DNA of 64,000 nt from positions 62,001 through 126,000 of the forward strand of contig CAYZJC010000002.1 in NCBI GenBank assembly GCA_964478775.1, read 5' to 3'. Position 1 is the stretch's first letter. Each line of letters begins with the position of its first letter. This stretch comes from PNMQ01 sp964478775 (GTDB taxonomy: Bacteria > Pseudomonadota > Alphaproteobacteria > Paracaedibacterales > CAIOTO01). The position numbers and the translations under genes are program-made. The notes below the pieces were generated by a model, which did not search any database, was not told the origin of the DNA, and saw only the letters and a list, made by a program, of their open reading frames with translations. This document shows, one piece after another, positions 43,886 through 54,900 of the stretch.

Positions 43886-46800
43886 ATGTCTGTTTCTTTT
43901 CGGATTTTGCGTCGTATATCTTTACTTACAGTAACGTCGATAGTCGTGCTGATGTTAGCTGGGGTTGCACTTATGCAATCTTCTTATGTTCAAACTAAAG
44001 TTATCAATCTGGTTTGTAAGCAGTTTGATACTGTTAACATAAAGGTTCAAAAATCGTATGGTATTTTGCCTTTTAATCTCATATTAGAAAATGTTGTTAT
44101 TAGAAAACCAAATAAAAACACTCAAGTAGATGAATCTCAAAACGATCCCTTTGTCAAAATCAATAGAGTTGCATTAAAAATAAATAAAAAAGACTTGCTA
44201 AAAGGAAAGTTTTCATTTCAGAAAATCAAAATCGGTACTATAGAGGCCAAACAGCTATCAGCTTTTATGATAAAAAATCAAACTGAATATAGCCCTTTTG
44301 CATCGTATTTAAAGAAAATAATTTTGTTAAGAAAATTAGTGCATAAAAATTTATTGTCCACATTGTCTATACAACATTTTGACATTCACCTATTTGATGG
44401 GGAAAAAACTTTGAGGGGTAAGCTTGAGCATTTCCAAAAAGATTTAGATTTAACAACTGTTCTTATTATAAATGATAAACAAATTGCTTCTTTTGTGACA
44501 TCTGTTGTAGAAACGGAAGAACTTGAAGAGCAGCTGGCAATGAGATTTAAAATTGATTTGCCTAAAGAATTGAGTCTTATTGAAAAACCAATTTCAATTA
44601 CAGGCCATATTAGTCACACGCAAGATGACAGAGAAATTGTGCTAAAAGAGTTAGATATCAAATCTGATACCTTTCATCGTAAAATGTCAGGTGATATCAG
44701 AGGACGAGATGATTTAACGCATGTCAATATACAAGACCATACACTGAGTGTGAGGCTAGCCCTACAGTTTGTGGTTGAAAATGACGAAGCCGTCATTAAA
44801 AGCATCGTTTTGAAAAGACTAAATGCAACACGACAATTATTTTTTGGAGTGTGTCCGAAGGGACTTAGATATAGCTTAGATCCTGAAAAAGGGCCAATGT
44901 TAAGTGGAGTGATCCAACTTTTGGACTACAATATGAAGGAAATTGAAGTCTTTATGCAAGATCTCGACACCCCCCTCATTTTAAAAACAAAAGATAAAGA
45001 AAATGAGATAGAGCTCTTAATTAGCCCTTCTTTAAATGAGAAAAAAGTTGTTGCAGATTTGACAGTGAGTCCACTTTCTTCAGATAATCTATTAGTAGAT
45101 CCATTGCATGCAAAGTTTTATGTTCAATTCACAGATAAATTACAAGCACATGTAAAAGCGCAAAAAATAAGTACTCGATTCGGAGTACTTAAGGATGTTT
45201 CTGTTCAATATAATGATCGTGATACTGTCCATCAGTTATTAATTACCTCACAACAACGTGGAGGGGGCGCTAGTTCAAAGGGTAAAAATTCTAAGCAAAC
45301 AGCCGGGCAAGTTGATGCAACACAGCCATCTGTTCATATTGACGTTGCCGTAGATAAAGCATTGAAGCTTGTAAAAATTGACAGTTTGGATGTGCACTAT
45401 CAAGATTTAAATTTCATTTTAAACAAAGCCTTCAAAATTAAGATTGAACCAAAAATACAGATACAGTCATTTGACTTATGTCTAAAAGAAAAACAACAAA
45501 ACATAGGTTTGCTACAGTTTAACGCGCATGAATATACTTTATATGTTAACGATCTTCGCTTAAGATTCTTAAAATATTTCTTTGAAGACTTTATGCTAGA
45601 TGGCTTAATTTCAGGTAAGTTTGATTTGACTAAGGAATATCTACCACAAATTGGGCACCTACAATTAGCAGATATTAAATTTTTGGACGCTGACTTAACA
45701 ACATCTCAATGGGTTAAGCACATGTCTATCTGCGCTGATTTCAAACAAGAAAAAGATTGTTTCAATTTCAAATTTGAGCAGTATCACTTGGGTAAGAAAA
45801 ACACCCCCGTTTTAAAAATGTATTTGGACATCCTCCAAGGAAAACACTGTCATTCTTTTTTTGAAGGTGCACATGTGCAGGGGCACATGACAGGTGTGCT
45901 TAATGTGGCTAATCTCATGTCTATTTTTCCAATGCCAGATCGTATAGCAGGTCTTCTCCATCTAAACCTGAAAATTACTGGTGCGTTACCCATGCCAAAC
46001 ATTAACGGTTATATAGATGTTGAAAATGGGTTATATGATAGTTTTATGAATGGTACCTATATTCAAAAATTAAAAGGACGCATTTTAGCTGAAAATGGAA
46101 AACTGCGTATTGACAAATCGATAGATGGGATTGATTTTGAAATATCAAAGAAAGATTCAAAAGAAAAGAAGTATATTCCACAAGGAACACTCTCCATTAC
46201 TGGAGGGGCAGTATTAACACAAGGCTTGAGCATTGAACCTGATTTACTTTTAACTTTACAAAATCTAACCGTTGTAAAGCGTGATGATATGTTTATGCGT
46301 GCCAGTGGGAAAATAAATTTGAAAGGTAAGGGGCTTCATAGCAAAATCTCAGGTTCTGTAGAATTAAACCCTTCTGTTATTTATATGGAAGAATTAACCG
46401 ATGACGATGTCACGACTATTAACCTGTTGAAGAAGGGAAAAGTACAGCCAACAAAAAAAGAAAAAAAGATTACATTTAGAAGAAAGCAACGCAAAGTTTC
46501 CCCCTTGTTTCCTATTGATTTAGAATTGAAAGCAGGTGAACATTTTGTCATTAAGGGAAGAGGTGTTCATAGTTATTGGAGGGGTAGTCTTCACGCTAGT
46601 GGAGACTTTAGTGATGGCGCGCCCTATTTGAGCGGCGATTTACACTTAAAAAAGGGTCAGATGTCATTCTTTGGTAAAAAACTTACCATCACCCAAGGTA
46701 AAATTCGCTACACAGCAGAAGATGAAAATAATCCTCATCTTACGTTGGTTGCTTCAAAAAGACAAGATAACTATATCTTGAAGATGATGCTAAAAGGTTG

Positions 46801-47269
46801 GGCGAGTGAATCTCCGGTAGGGGAAGTAATACGTTTTTCATTTTCATCTTTGCCGGCATTACCACAGGAATCCGTATTATCAATGATGCTTTTTGGGAAA
46901 AAATCCAACCAAATTTCTGCAGGCCAAAGCATGCAAATGGCATCTGCGGCGGCATTGGTCAATTCGTCAGGAAAATCTGGCTTTAATGTCATAGAAGGTT
47001 TAAGGTCAATGTTAGGGCTAGACATTTTAGAGCTTAAAGAAAATGAACGGTTGGCCCAGCTGTCTGACAACGGACAAACTACATCACAAACGTTAAGTAT
47101 TGGTAAGCAGTTTGGTGATATGAAAATTTATTTTGACCACGGTTTAGGGAGTCAGGGCAATAAGGCTACGTTATCAAAACCAATCGCCAATAATGTTTAT
47201 ATAGATGTCGATGTGGGTGATCAGTTGGCAGGCAGTGGCGGCGGTGTGAGTTGGGTGCACCAATATTAA
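43886..47269 (+). CDS. tamB: Translocation and assembly module protein TamB
   Basis: A very large inner-membrane-anchored periplasmic protein that bridges to the outer membrane and works with TamA; AsmA/TamB-type proteins carry phospholipids or help barrel assembly. The 1127 residues start with a membrane anchor (about 10-32), followed by long beta-rich repeats. They end in the DUF490 domain: GDLHLKKGQMSFFGKKLTIT, then GQSMQMASAAALVNSSG, LRSMLGLDILE and SIGKQFGDMKIYFDHGLG. It is 44 bases upstream of tamA on the same strand. Confidence 0.92.
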   Translation: MSVSFRILRRISLLTVTSIVVLMLAGVALMQSSYVQTKVINLVCKQFDTVNIKVQKSYGILPFNLILENVVIRKPNKNTQVDESQNDPFVKINRVALKINKKDLLKGKFSFQKIKIGTIEAKQLSAFMIKNQTEYSPFASYLKKIILLRKLVHKNLLSTLSIQHFDIHLFDGEKTLRGKLEHFQKDLDLTTVLIINDKQIASFVTSVVETEELEEQLAMRFKIDLPKELSLIEKPISITGHISHTQDDREIVLKELDIKSDTFHRKMSGDIRGRDDLTHVNIQDHTLSVRLALQFVVENDEAVIKSIVLKRLNATRQLFFGVCPKGLRYSLDPEKGPMLSGVIQLLDYNMKEIEVFMQDLDTPLILKTKDKENEIELLISPSLNEKKVVADLTVSPLSSDNLLVDPLHAKFYVQFTDKLQAHVKAQKISTRFGVLKDVSVQYNDRDTVHQLLITSQQRGGGASSKGKNSKQTAGQVDATQPSVHIDVAVDKALKLVKIDSLDVHYQDLNFILNKAFKIKIEPKIQIQSFDLCLKEKQQNIGLLQFNAHEYTLYVNDLRLRFLKYFFEDFMLDGLISGKFDLTKEYLPQIGHLQLADIKFLDADLTTSQWVKHMSICADFKQEKDCFNFKFEQYHLGKKNTPVLKMYLDILQGKHCHSFFEGAHVQGHMTGVLNVANLMSIFPMPDRIAGLLHLNLKITGALPMPNINGYIDVENGLYDSFMNGTYIQKLKGRILAENGKLRIDKSIDGIDFEISKKDSKEKKYIPQGTLSITGGAVLTQGLSIEPDLLLTLQNLTVVKRDDMFMRASGKINLKGKGLHSKISGSVELNPSVIYMEELTDDDVTTINLLKKGKVQPTKKEKKITFRRKQRKVSPLFPIDLELKAGEHFVIKGRGVHSYWRGSLHASGDFSDGAPYLSGDLHLKKGQMSFFGKKLTITQGKIRYTAEDENNPHLTLVASKRQDNYILKMMLKGWASESPVGEVIRFSFSSLPALPQESVLSMMLFGKKSNQISAGQSMQMASAAALVNSSGKSGFNVIEGLRSMLGLDILELKENERLAQLSDNGQTTSQTLSIGKQFGDMKIYFDHGLGSQGNKATLSKPIANNVYIDVDVGDQLAGSGGGVSWVHQY

Positions 47270-47312
47270 AATGAATAACCCTCTTACCCCTGCTATGAAA
47301 TGAGGAAGACAA

Positions 47313-49283
47313 ATGCACACTATTAGAAGATTTTTACACAATAATCACTTTATTGCTAAAGATAAATTTCACCTGTTCTTATGCTTATTGTTGGTTCAAG
47401 GGTGTTCAATTGACCCAGCAACAGACCTCATTGATGATATTAAGCTTGACGAAGCTATCCAAGCCAATAGCAGCGCAGGCATTGAATATGAAGTGTCATT
47501 TAGTGAAGGCATACCTCATGATTTGCACAGTGCTTTGAAAGATGTTTCTAAGTTGTTGCGATTAAGTCTTAATCGCCCTTCTTCTCATAATGCGCTTTTC
47601 AAACGTGTACAACGCGATAAAGAACTATTTGAAGATGTGACGAAAAGGGAAGGATACTTTGATGCAATTGTTGATGTGAAAGTAGAAAAGAGTGGTGAGG
47701 AAAAGGAATATAATAAAGTTAATATTATTTTCACGGTTAACACTGGAAAGCGCTATGGTGTTCACTCATTAAAATTTATTACACACGATACAAAAAAAGT
47801 TTTATTGGATCATGATTTACAACTCTTAGAAGCGGTTTCAAAAATTGAAATTGGAGGTTTTGTGCAGCTGGATGAAGTCCAAGATGCGAAAAAATTCATC
47901 TCAGACTATTTTGCTACCCTGGGGTATGTCAATGTTAAGGTGCATGCCCCATTTGGTGAATTAGATAGAGTTGATAAAAATATAAAACTCACATTCCCTA
48001 TAGAAAGAGGTCGAAAAGCTAGAATTGATGTGATTGAAGTATTAGGGGCCAAAAGTGTATCTTCTACATATGTTAGCAATCGCATTCAAACACAAAAGGG
48101 CCAATTTTATAACGCAAAAGAAAATGAGCTGACGCGTGAAAAACTTATCAAAAGTCAGCTGTTTTCAAAGGTGAAATTTACTGTTATCCCTCTAAATGAT
48201 GAAGACTGTAAAGGGGGGGATGCAACCAAACCTTGTGCGTCTAAATTGGTGACAACAGTAGAGGAAGCGCCGGCCCGCAGTATTGGTTTTGGTGCGAGGT
48301 ATTCAACATCAATGGGTGTCGGAGGCCAAGCTTTTTGGTATCATAATAATCTCTTTGGAGCAGGTGAAAGACTTGGTATTTCATTTCGAACGGCCCTTAG
48401 AGAGACACTCGCACAATTAAGCTTTGATGTGCCAGACGTATTTGGACCTGAAAACATATTGTCTACGAATGTAAGCTGGCTTAAAGAATATACAAAAGCT
48501 TATAAAGCAAATGCCACAGGCGTGGAATTAAATTATGTATTTTTTATCTCTATAGATTTTATATCTTCAATTGGTGTTCTTCTTAAAGATGCTATAGCCT
48601 ATTCACATGCCGCCATGGATGATAAAACCACTTTCAAAACACGTTATACTGGGCTTAAATACACAGCCGCTTACAATTCCACCGATGATCTGCTTGACCC
48701 TAGTTATGGTATAAGGGCAGCATTAACAATTTCCCCTCATTGGGACCGTTTGCATCTGGGAACTGTTGAGTTTGTCAAAATTTTGAGTAAAAATTCAATT
48801 TATTTCCCCTTGCATCAAAATGCCTTAAAAAAAAGCAGATTTGTTTTTGCAACCCAACTGAATATTGGCTACCTTCTTATGAAAGACTTTAAACGTGCCG
48901 CTTCCCCTATCTATAGATTTTATACCGGTGGGCCAAACTCCATCAGATCTTATGGATATCAAAAAGTAGGTGCTATTGATGATAATGGTATACCAGCTGG
49001 TGGTCGTTCATTATGTGAATTTACTGCCGAGTTGCGCACACGTATAACGGAAAAAATTGGTTTAGTTCCTTTCTTTGAAATGGCATCTGTTGTCAGAAAA
49101 GGAACCCCTCAACTGTTTGGAAATGAAATGTTTTCTGGTGTTGGTATAGGTCTTCGCTATTATAGTGGCCTGGGCCCTATTCGCTTTGACGTGGCAACAC
49201 CACTTACAAAACGCAAAAGTAAAGGTGGCAAGAGAATTGATTCCCCTTACCAAATTAGCGTGTCTATTGGGCAAGTCTTTTAA
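47313..49283 (+). CDS. tamA: Outer-membrane protein TamA (BamA family)
   Basis: An outer-membrane barrel partner of TamB. The 656 residues have an N-terminal leader with a possible lipobox (LVQGC), POTRA-like segments through about residue 330, and a C-terminal Omp85 barrel. The barrel has the conserved FYTGGPNSIRSYGYQ (VRGY-type element, here IRSY) and GLGPIRFDVATPL, and ends in Phe (SVSIGQVF). The ribosome-binding site GAGGAAG is strong. The order tamB-tamA is the reverse of the common arrangement. Converges on the Lol gene. Confidence 0.92.
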   Translation: MHTIRRFLHNNHFIAKDKFHLFLCLLLVQGCSIDPATDLIDDIKLDEAIQANSSAGIEYEVSFSEGIPHDLHSALKDVSKLLRLSLNRPSSHNALFKRVQRDKELFEDVTKREGYFDAIVDVKVEKSGEEKEYNKVNIIFTVNTGKRYGVHSLKFITHDTKKVLLDHDLQLLEAVSKIEIGGFVQLDEVQDAKKFISDYFATLGYVNVKVHAPFGELDRVDKNIKLTFPIERGRKARIDVIEVLGAKSVSSTYVSNRIQTQKGQFYNAKENELTREKLIKSQLFSKVKFTVIPLNDEDCKGGDATKPCASKLVTTVEEAPARSIGFGARYSTSMGVGGQAFWYHNNLFGAGERLGISFRTALRETLAQLSFDVPDVFGPENILSTNVSWLKEYTKAYKANATGVELNYVFFISIDFISSIGVLLKDAIAYSHAAMDDKTTFKTRYTGLKYTAAYNSTDDLLDPSYGIRAALTISPHWDRLHLGTVEFVKILSKNSIYFPLHQNALKKSRFVFATQLNIGYLLMKDFKRAASPIYRFYTGGPNSIRSYGYQKVGAIDDNGIPAGGRSLCEFTAELRTRITEKIGLVPFFEMASVVRKGTPQLFGNEMFSGVGIGLRYYSGLGPIRFDVATPLTKRKSKGGKRIDSPYQISVSIGQVF

Positions 49284-49331
49284 AAGGGGCTCTCTTAAGT
49301 GGAGATGAATGAAGAGGCTCACACTACAAGT

Positions 49332-50615
49332 TTATGTTGTGGTTTTAAGCCCTTCAATTGGGTTTAATGTCGCAGCTTTCCAAGCGGGGTAAAGTGTTGC
49401 TAAAAATGACAAGACTAAACTAATCGCTGCAATTAAAAAAACCTCAGATGAGTCAACCTTTGCTGGCAAGGTAGATAAGAAATAAATCTCTTCGGCAAAA
49501 AGGGTGGCGCCAGTGAGAGATTGCAAAAATTGACGAATAGTTTCAATATTAAGGGCAAAACTTAAACCAAGGCCTACCCCTAACAATGTGCCGACACAGC
49601 CAATAAAGGACCCCGTTAATATAAAAATTTTTAGAATACTGCTTTTTTCCGCCCCTATGGTTCTTAAAATTGCAATGTCCTTTGTTTTGTCCTTCACCAA
49701 CATTGTAAGTCCTGTAATAATATTAAAGGAAGCAATGAGAATAATAAGTGTTAAAATTAGAAACATGACATTGCGTTCCATTTTAACAGCATGAAAAATA
49801 GATGCATCACTATGACGCCAGTCAAAAGCTTCGATGCCTTCTTGAAAATGCTTAGTGTTCAATACTTTTTGAACAACATCCGTCAATGCCGTTGATAAAT
49901 CGTCATGTTTTGAAAAGATATCAATTTGTGACCACTGTTCATGCATTTTAAATAATGACTGTGCACTTTCAATAGGCATGAATAGAAAATTTCGGTCAAA
50001 GTCACGCATGCCCACATGAAAGAACCCTCCGACTTTCATTGCCTTTTGCCTTGGCATGCTACCAAATGCTGTCTGTGTCGACTTTGGGGTTAAAATGGTG
50101 ATAGTATCACCGACCTTCACATTAAGCTGTTGTCCAAGTCTTCTTCCCATAAACACAACATTGTCTTTAAAGCTTGTGATGATTTTAGCTTTGTCTAATT
50201 GCTCACTATTGTCATAATAGTTTTGTGTGACTTGAACCCTCTCGCGCTTCAGAAGGGCATCTGGTACAAGCCCTTGTACCATCACCCCTAAGGCTTGTCC
50301 ATTCACCATTAATATGGCTTGTTGCTCAATTAAAGGGTAGGCCAATTTAACGCCTGGAATGGTGTTGAGGGTTTTAACGAGGTTATTATCTGCTGAAATC
50401 GGGTGGCCTAATTTTTGAATGGTTACATGCCCACGCATACTTACTAGTGCCCCAAAAAGTTCTTGTCGAAAGCCATTCATAACGGCCATGACCACAATGA
50501 GTGTGGCCACGCCTAATGCAATGCCCAAGAAAGAAAACCAAGAAATAACCGAAACAAAACCTTCACGCCTTCCAATAAATAAATAGCGGTGTGCAATAAA
50601 TTTTTCAAAGGTCAT
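49332..50615 (-). CDS. lolC: Lipoprotein-releasing ABC transporter permease, LolC/LolE family
   Basis: An inner-membrane permease that extracts lipoproteins for delivery to the outer membrane. The 427-residue protein starts with the family hallmark FIAHRYLFIGRREGFVSVISWFSFLGIALGVATLI. It has a large periplasmic domain and then three more membrane segments with KTKDIAILRTIGA and a terminal NPIEGL. Alphaproteobacteria usually carry a single LolC/E-type permease, so the symbol is provisional. The ATPase gene lolD is not adjacent in this window. Confidence 0.92.
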   Translation of the reverse strand: MTFEKFIAHRYLFIGRREGFVSVISWFSFLGIALGVATLIVVMAVMNGFRQELFGALVSMRGHVTIQKLGHPISADNNLVKTLNTIPGVKLAYPLIEQQAILMVNGQALGVMVQGLVPDALLKRERVQVTQNYYDNSEQLDKAKIITSFKDNVVFMGRRLGQQLNVKVGDTITILTPKSTQTAFGSMPRQKAMKVGGFFHVGMRDFDRNFLFMPIESAQSLFKMHEQWSQIDIFSKHDDLSTALTDVVQKVLNTKHFQEGIEAFDWRHSDASIFHAVKMERNVMFLILTLIILIASFNIITGLTMLVKDKTKDIAILRTIGAEKSSILKIFILTGSFIGCVGTLLGVGLGLSFALNIETIRQFLQSLTGATLFAEEIYFLSTLPAKVDSSEVFLIAAISLVLSFLATLYPAWKAATLNPIEGLKTTT

Positions 50616-50663
50616 TAGATATACTCGTTATTTAATATTGAAGTGTAGGGCTTTAGTTTTATA

Positions 50664-51029
50664 TTATGTTAGATTTTTAAACAAAAGTAAGTCAAGCATC
50701 AAAAGTTCCGCATTTGACCTTCCTTGTTTAATTTTCATTTCAGACGTGATAGCGCGCATGAATTTACGCCTAGCTTTTGGGTCTTGGATTTGCCTTAAGG
50801 ATTGATTTGCAATAAGTCTATGCCATAGCATGGTTTCTGATTGCACTTGCGATTTGTTCAACCCATCTAATAAGGATAAACTTGGAAACGGTGCGCGCTG
50901 CGTTGCCCTTGGGGGTGCTTTGGCTGCTGTCGCTTTAGAACCTATCGGTGTAAGAGCAACCGAAGGTTGGTTAAACAAGCTTCTTTGTTTTAAGGCTAAG
51001 GGTTTGGTTGAAGAATGAGGTGAGGACAT
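50664..51029 (-). CDS. Small hypothetical protein
   Basis: A 121-residue basic protein without signal peptide or membrane segment. The first half is Ser/Pro/Ala-rich and probably disordered; the second half (from about residue 55) is helical and charged (SETMLWHRLIANQSLRQIQD, then KARRKFMRAITSEMKIKQGR). No family is recognised. It lies upstream of the LolC/E gene on the same strand, 48 bases away. Confidence 0.5.
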   Translation of the reverse strand: MSSPHSSTKPLALKQRSLFNQPSVALTPIGSKATAAKAPPRATQRAPFPSLSLLDGLNKSQVQSETMLWHRLIANQSLRQIQDPKARRKFMRAITSEMKIKQGRSNAELLMLDLLLFKNLT

Positions 51030-51139
51030 ATACGATTAAGTCTATAATTGAGCTGAAATGATTATATCATACATTGAATGTGATTCCTATTTCTTCAAAT
51101 GGACATTGAAAACGGAAAAGCCATCACCTAGCATAACTC

Positions 51140-51703
51140 CTAAATTTTTGCTTTTTTTACCTTTAAATTGCGCGCATGTTCCAAAATTGTTTTTTCAAGT
51201 TCGTTGCTCAATTGTTCATCATTATCGGTAATCACAATCCACTGGCCATTTTGTAACTTTTGCTTGTAGGCGGTCACTTTAATGGCGGATACGCTAAGGT
51301 CTTGGTCCATCACTTGTATGGTTAATTTAACACGTTCATTTGGATTTTTTGCAGAAATATACCAGTCTGTTAAAATCATGCCGCTATTGCTGTCAATAGA
51401 TGCGAGTGGCATAAAATGTATAGTTTCTAAGGTTGATTTCCATATAAATGGGTTCACGCGTAAAGTGGTAGCCGACCTGTCATTATTCTTCTTGAATGTA
51501 TCGCCACCAAAGACCAAAGCTTCGGCTCCAAAGAGTTTACCTATGTTTTCATTTTTTCTTTGTTCCCGGTCTAGGGGGGCTGTGCTATCGTCTTTCTTGT
51601 GAGACGGGCGCGTGTTTGTTGTTGAATTACACGCTGTCATGAGTGGAGTGATGAGAGCAACAATCATGAGTTTTGAAAATAGGTTATTTGATAGTTTTGT
51701 CAT
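51140..51703 (-). CDS. DUF3576 outer-membrane-type lipoprotein
   Basis: A 187-residue precursor with a lipoprotein signal (MIVALITPLMTAC, Cys25 as the lipidated residue). The mature part matches DUF3576: NENIGKLFGAEALVFG, VNPFIWKSTLETIHFMPLAS and MILTDWYISAKNPNERVKL. The domain is widespread in Alphaproteobacteria; its role is not established, though its position near lipoprotein and LPS export genes in other genomes suggests an envelope function. It lies upstream of the Lol gene, which would act on it. Confidence 0.85.
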   Translation of the reverse strand: MTKLSNNLFSKLMIVALITPLMTACNSTTNTRPSHKKDDSTAPLDREQRKNENIGKLFGAEALVFGGDTFKKNNDRSATTLRVNPFIWKSTLETIHFMPLASIDSNSGMILTDWYISAKNPNERVKLTIQVMDQDLSVSAIKVTAYKQKLQNGQWIVITDNDEQLSNELEKTILEHARNLKVKKAKI

Positions 51704-51904
51704 TGGTTGAACCCTTTATTGTTATTCCATTTTTTTTGGAACACAGTTTAATGTTTATGCGCATTATACGCTATCTGTGCCATGATCGCCATAGCAAATC
51801 ATAAAAAAACATAAAAGAGTACTATATTGGATTCATACACAATTGAAATTTATAGCTGATCAATNNNNNNNNNNGCATTTGCTGATAATTTGCATTTTAA
51901 ATGT
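51704..51904. other. Intergenic region with a 10-N gap
   Basis: AT-rich spacer between two minus-strand genes, holding the 10-N run at 51865-51874. It should contain the promoter of the DUF3576 gene and the terminator of the LRR gene, but I see neither clearly. Confidence 0.4.
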
Positions 51905-54900
51905 TTAGCCACGTGGCTTAAAATCTTCATTTTTCAGTATGAGAATGTTGGTATAAATCAACAGACGTTTGAGGCCCTCTTTTGTTAGAACAGGGGTCGT
52001 ATTGAAATCATAGGGATCTGAGTCAAAGAACTCTTCCCAAGGATCGGCGATTTTTAAATTCTTACACAGTATCTTTTGAAGATGTGGATTTAATAGTTTG
52101 GATAATCCTGTGTGTTTGACAACTTCAAGAGCCTTTTTCATAGGATGTGTATTAAAATAGTCAGCGTCAGACAATAATTTTAAAGCTTTGGTCGTTGTAA
52201 GTGGTCGTAATATAAGGGCTTCTTTACAGGCGGCTTCGAGCCTAGCATATTCTTCAGGTTCTCTTCTCTTGTTGGTTTCAGCCTTTTTCTTAAAGAGTTC
52301 TACGTCTTCTTTTGTTTGTACAAAGTTATAAAGTTCATTGATTATTTTTTGAGGTGTATTGATTTGCAGATAGTAAAGCAGTACAGCATTGTTGTTTCTC
52401 AAAAAAGGGTCTCTGTCAAGAAACTGATACGCATCCCAATAGGATTGATCATGAAAATAAAATCCATGCGTATCAGAAAGTTCTTTTCTATAATGATTGA
52501 CAGTATGGGTATTGTGCTCATCATAATCATTACAAAAGGGTAAAATGGCGTGGGATAAACGTTGGTCTTTAATTTTTGCAAGGCTATGCTCAAGCAGTGT
52601 TAAGAAGTCCTCAACATGACCATACTCAACACTTACAGCTTCTGTGGGTTGTGCATTAGGATAATATGTTACAAAGTTCACACGTTTTAATCTTTCAATT
52701 TCTGCGTCAGTAAATTGTGTGCTGGCTGTATTACTTTCTCTAGCGCTCTGGCTACTGATTTCCCTTGAAAATGAGGAGGCCGTGAAGGGAGAAGCAGCAT
52801 ACGAATGAACAGATAGTCTTTGTGGTGATGCGCCAGAGCTGTCTCGCCTGAGGGAAGCTATCCTAACCGATTTTTCTGCAAGAACTCTTTTGTAAACATT
52901 ATTGATTGAGGCCACAAATTCTGTAAATTCTTTAAGGTAAAGGCCTGAAAAATTGAGCAAAAGTGTATTATAGGCTTCAGTTTGCCCTGTATGACAATTA
53001 AGAATACCATTGATAAATTGTGTGAGAGCAGCAATTCTGTTTTCTTGAGGCATTTTAGTAATTGTGTGAATAATGTAGGCGACAGTTGACCTAAATATTT
53101 TTGTGGTTTCAAGATTAGGTATATGTGCCCAAACTACACTTGACTCTGATGTGGAATATTCAATGTCATATAAATTAGCAAGAATATCTGTTAAATAAGG
53201 TTTTAATGTTTCATTAATCCATTCTCGTTGATCTTGTGGGGCATCGTCTCTTGAGATGTAACGTCCAAACTTATTTTCCATGTTTTCCTCACCCACAAGG
53301 TCTTCGCAGGAAATAAATGTATTCTCGTTATTGGGATTATCAACGTTGACTTCATCAAGTAAGTTATTCATCAATTCCACAATCGGATACCCATTGTGGA
53401 TGATAGGAAAATCAAGCCGTGACTGTTTAATAGAGAAAAATTTAGCAAGGTTAAAATGTTCATTTTGCTTTTCTTGCAGAACACCTAACATCTCATGGGA
53501 AATTATTTTTCTTATAGTGCGTAACTCTTTCCATCTTAATGTTTTGTAATGGTGATTAAGTTCTTCGTACCCTAAGTATTCATCAGTTACGCCATAGGGA
53601 AACATTTTTGGCCCATAATAATGAAACTCTTTTAGCATGCGCATGTCGATAAGACACTTTGGAATATGCGGCAAAAGATTGTCTGATAAATCTATCTTGT
53701 GCAGATTTTGCAACATCTTTAAAAATTCAGTCCCTTCAGTAAGACGGTTCCCTTTTAGATTCAAGTATTCTAATTGTGTTAGTTTGTTTATGCTTTGTGG
53801 CAAAGTGGATATTTGATTATTACCCAAATTGAGTGATTTTAGTTGTTGTAAGTTTGTAACGTCGCGTGTGATGGTTGCAATCCTATTATCACTAAAGTCA
53901 AGTTTTTCAATGTTTTGAAAATGTGTAATGATTTCAGGGATATGATCAAGAGAAATAGAACCTGTACCACGTACAGCAATACTCTTTAAAGGAAGATTTA
54001 GCATCCATGCTATCATCGTTCCCTTAAAAATGTCTGCAGACATTTCAATCTCTTGAATGTTTTTGAATACAAACAGGGTTCTGTAATCAAAATTAGGATG
54101 CATCATATCTACTTTTAAACTAATTAGAGTATCACTGATTATGGGAATGAGATCTCCTGAAAATGGATTTTTGTGAATCAGACCTTTAATATTTGTCCCT
54201 GTCAAATCTAAAGATTCTAAAAAAAATCTTGCCTTATAATTATTTTTATCATCTAATTCATAATTCACACATATTTGAGGAAATTCATCTGTGCTGGTAT
54301 GACTAATGTCTAAATGCTTAAGGTTGTTGCCTTCAGTAAATGTTGCATTTGTAAAATCTAGATTTTTGTTATGGCTTAGATTCAAGCTGACTAGGCTTGG
54401 AAAATATTCACGTATATATATACTGAGACAAACATTAGGAAGTAAGGGAGAACTTTCTACAAGTGCATTTTGAGATAAGTCCAAATGTGTGATTTTGGCT
54501 GGTATTTCTCTTGCACTTAAATAAAGGCTGTTAAATACATCTAGTTTAAAATTAGATTTGATGATACTCAGATCTCGAAGTGAGGCGATTTTGAAAACCT
54601 TGTGTAGAAAATCAGTATAATAAGAATCATATTCATAAAATATTAACGACTCTAAATGAGGGGGGAAAGTATGGATACTTCTAAAGGGGGTGTTACTTTC
54701 ATATCCGACAATGAATAATTTTGTCAAATGTGTCAATTGTGAAAATTTTTTCCATATATTGTCCCACCCATTACGTAACAATTCATTGCCATGCAAGGTC
54801 AAGTTTTCCATTTTAGAGAAGTTAAAATCAATATGTAATTCTTCTTCAGATTCAAATAAAACGAGCATGTCATATAGTTTTTGCGCATCATAGTCTAAGA